This document shows, piece after piece, positions 63,947 to 64,000 of a stretch of 64,000 nt of DNA. The DNA is from Sediminicola sp. YIK13 (GTDB taxonomy: Bacteria > Bacteroidota > Bacteroidia > Flavobacteriales > Flavobacteriaceae). The stretch lies in assembly GCF_001430825.1 (NCBI RefSeq), contig NZ_CP010535.1:283501-347500 (forward strand), given 5' to 3'. The notes beneath the pieces are model-generated. The model searched no databases, was not told the origin of the DNA, and was given only the letters and a program-made list of their open reading frames with translations. Each line of letters opens with the position of its first letter. The stretch's first letter is position 1. A program made the position numbers and the translations under genes.

Positions 63947-64000
63947 AAGTTAAATAAGGGCGTATGGGGGATGCCTAGGCTCTCAGAGGCGAAGAAGGAC
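63947..64000 (+). rRNA. rrl: 23S ribosomal RNA, 5' end (cut by window edge)
   Basis: AGTTAAATAAGGGCGTATGG then GGATGCCTAGGC and CAGAGGCGAAGAAGGAC match the 5' end of 23S (E. coli GGTTAAGCGACTAAGCG..., GGATGCC, CAGAGGCGATGAAGGAC). The first base is estimated to within a few positions. Confidence 0.9.

Overview
The window is chromosomal DNA of a marine-type member of the Flavobacteriaceae (Bacteroidota). The evidence is the 16S gene near the right end, several copies of the Bacteroidota promoter pattern (TTG, about 19-21 bases, TANNTTTG), few recognisable Shine-Dalgarno sites, many lipoprotein signal peptides, and a carotenoid cluster of the myxol/zeaxanthin type. The 16S looks closest to the Arenibacter/Maribacter/Zobellia group, but that is recall and not a computed placement.

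Region by region. (1) 1-1070: an operon on the minus strand with a MarR regulator, a small membrane protein and a DapB-like reductase cut by the window edge; two GTTAC palindromes lie just upstream. (2) 1278-5900: an accessory-looking, AT-rich block with a P-loop ATPase gene, a membrane/coiled-coil gene, a ribosome hibernation-like factor and two large arrays of palindromic repeats. (3) 5900-24650: mostly minus-strand housekeeping and small stress or redox genes: TSUP permease, DoxX, VOC and NTF2-like proteins, RidA-like and TlpA-like lipoproteins, mutarotase-like protein, DedA, gamma-glutamyltransferase, an intradiol-dioxygenase/CxxC lipoprotein, a PAS histidine kinase, a cold-shock protein, a J-domain/KTSC protein and a class-A-type serine hydrolase. 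Between ggt and the dioxygenase lie decayed gene remnants. (4) 24750-28073: an envelope-folding operon (two parvulin-type proteins and a MoxR ATPase). (5) 28272-31747: aconitase, then two tandem TlpA-like proteins, one of which has lost a catalytic cysteine. (6) 31750-38250: a carotenoid cluster (crtA-like hydroxylase, cruF, crtD, crtZ, crtB, crtI) led by a MerR/CarH-like regulator. With a lycopene cyclase encoded elsewhere it would make a myxol-type pigment. (7) 38427-46842: sugar oxidoreductase and DUF1080 protein, D-amino-acid dehydrogenase, two tRNAs, a response regulator, shikimate kinase, a phosphoribosyltransferase, a methyltransferase, an S4 protein, an FKBP lipoprotein and an outer-membrane protein. 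(8) 47063-56198: split transketolase, then the core run tgt, lptF/G-type permease, EamA transporter, accA, dnaB and a secreted protein usually labelled asparagine synthetase B. (9) 56195-61222: HAD phosphatase, YjbQ, EF-hand protein and the translation operon thrS-infC-rpmI-rplT, with infC apparently starting at AUA. (10) 61223-64000: an rRNA operon with two tandem consensus promoters, 16S, tRNA-Ile, tRNA-Ala and the start of 23S.

The strongest items for a second look are the CarH-like regulator of the pigment cluster (it keeps the W-x9-EH and E-x-H-x-x-G signatures but lacks others), the AT-rich ATPase/membrane gene pair beside repeat arrays, the two-family palindromic repeat arrays, a 65-bp element present three times upstream of unrelated genes, the decayed DUF5694-like gene with a stray copy of the dioxygenase 3' end, the TGT enzyme lacking zinc cysteines, the AUA start of infC, and the paired rRNA promoters.
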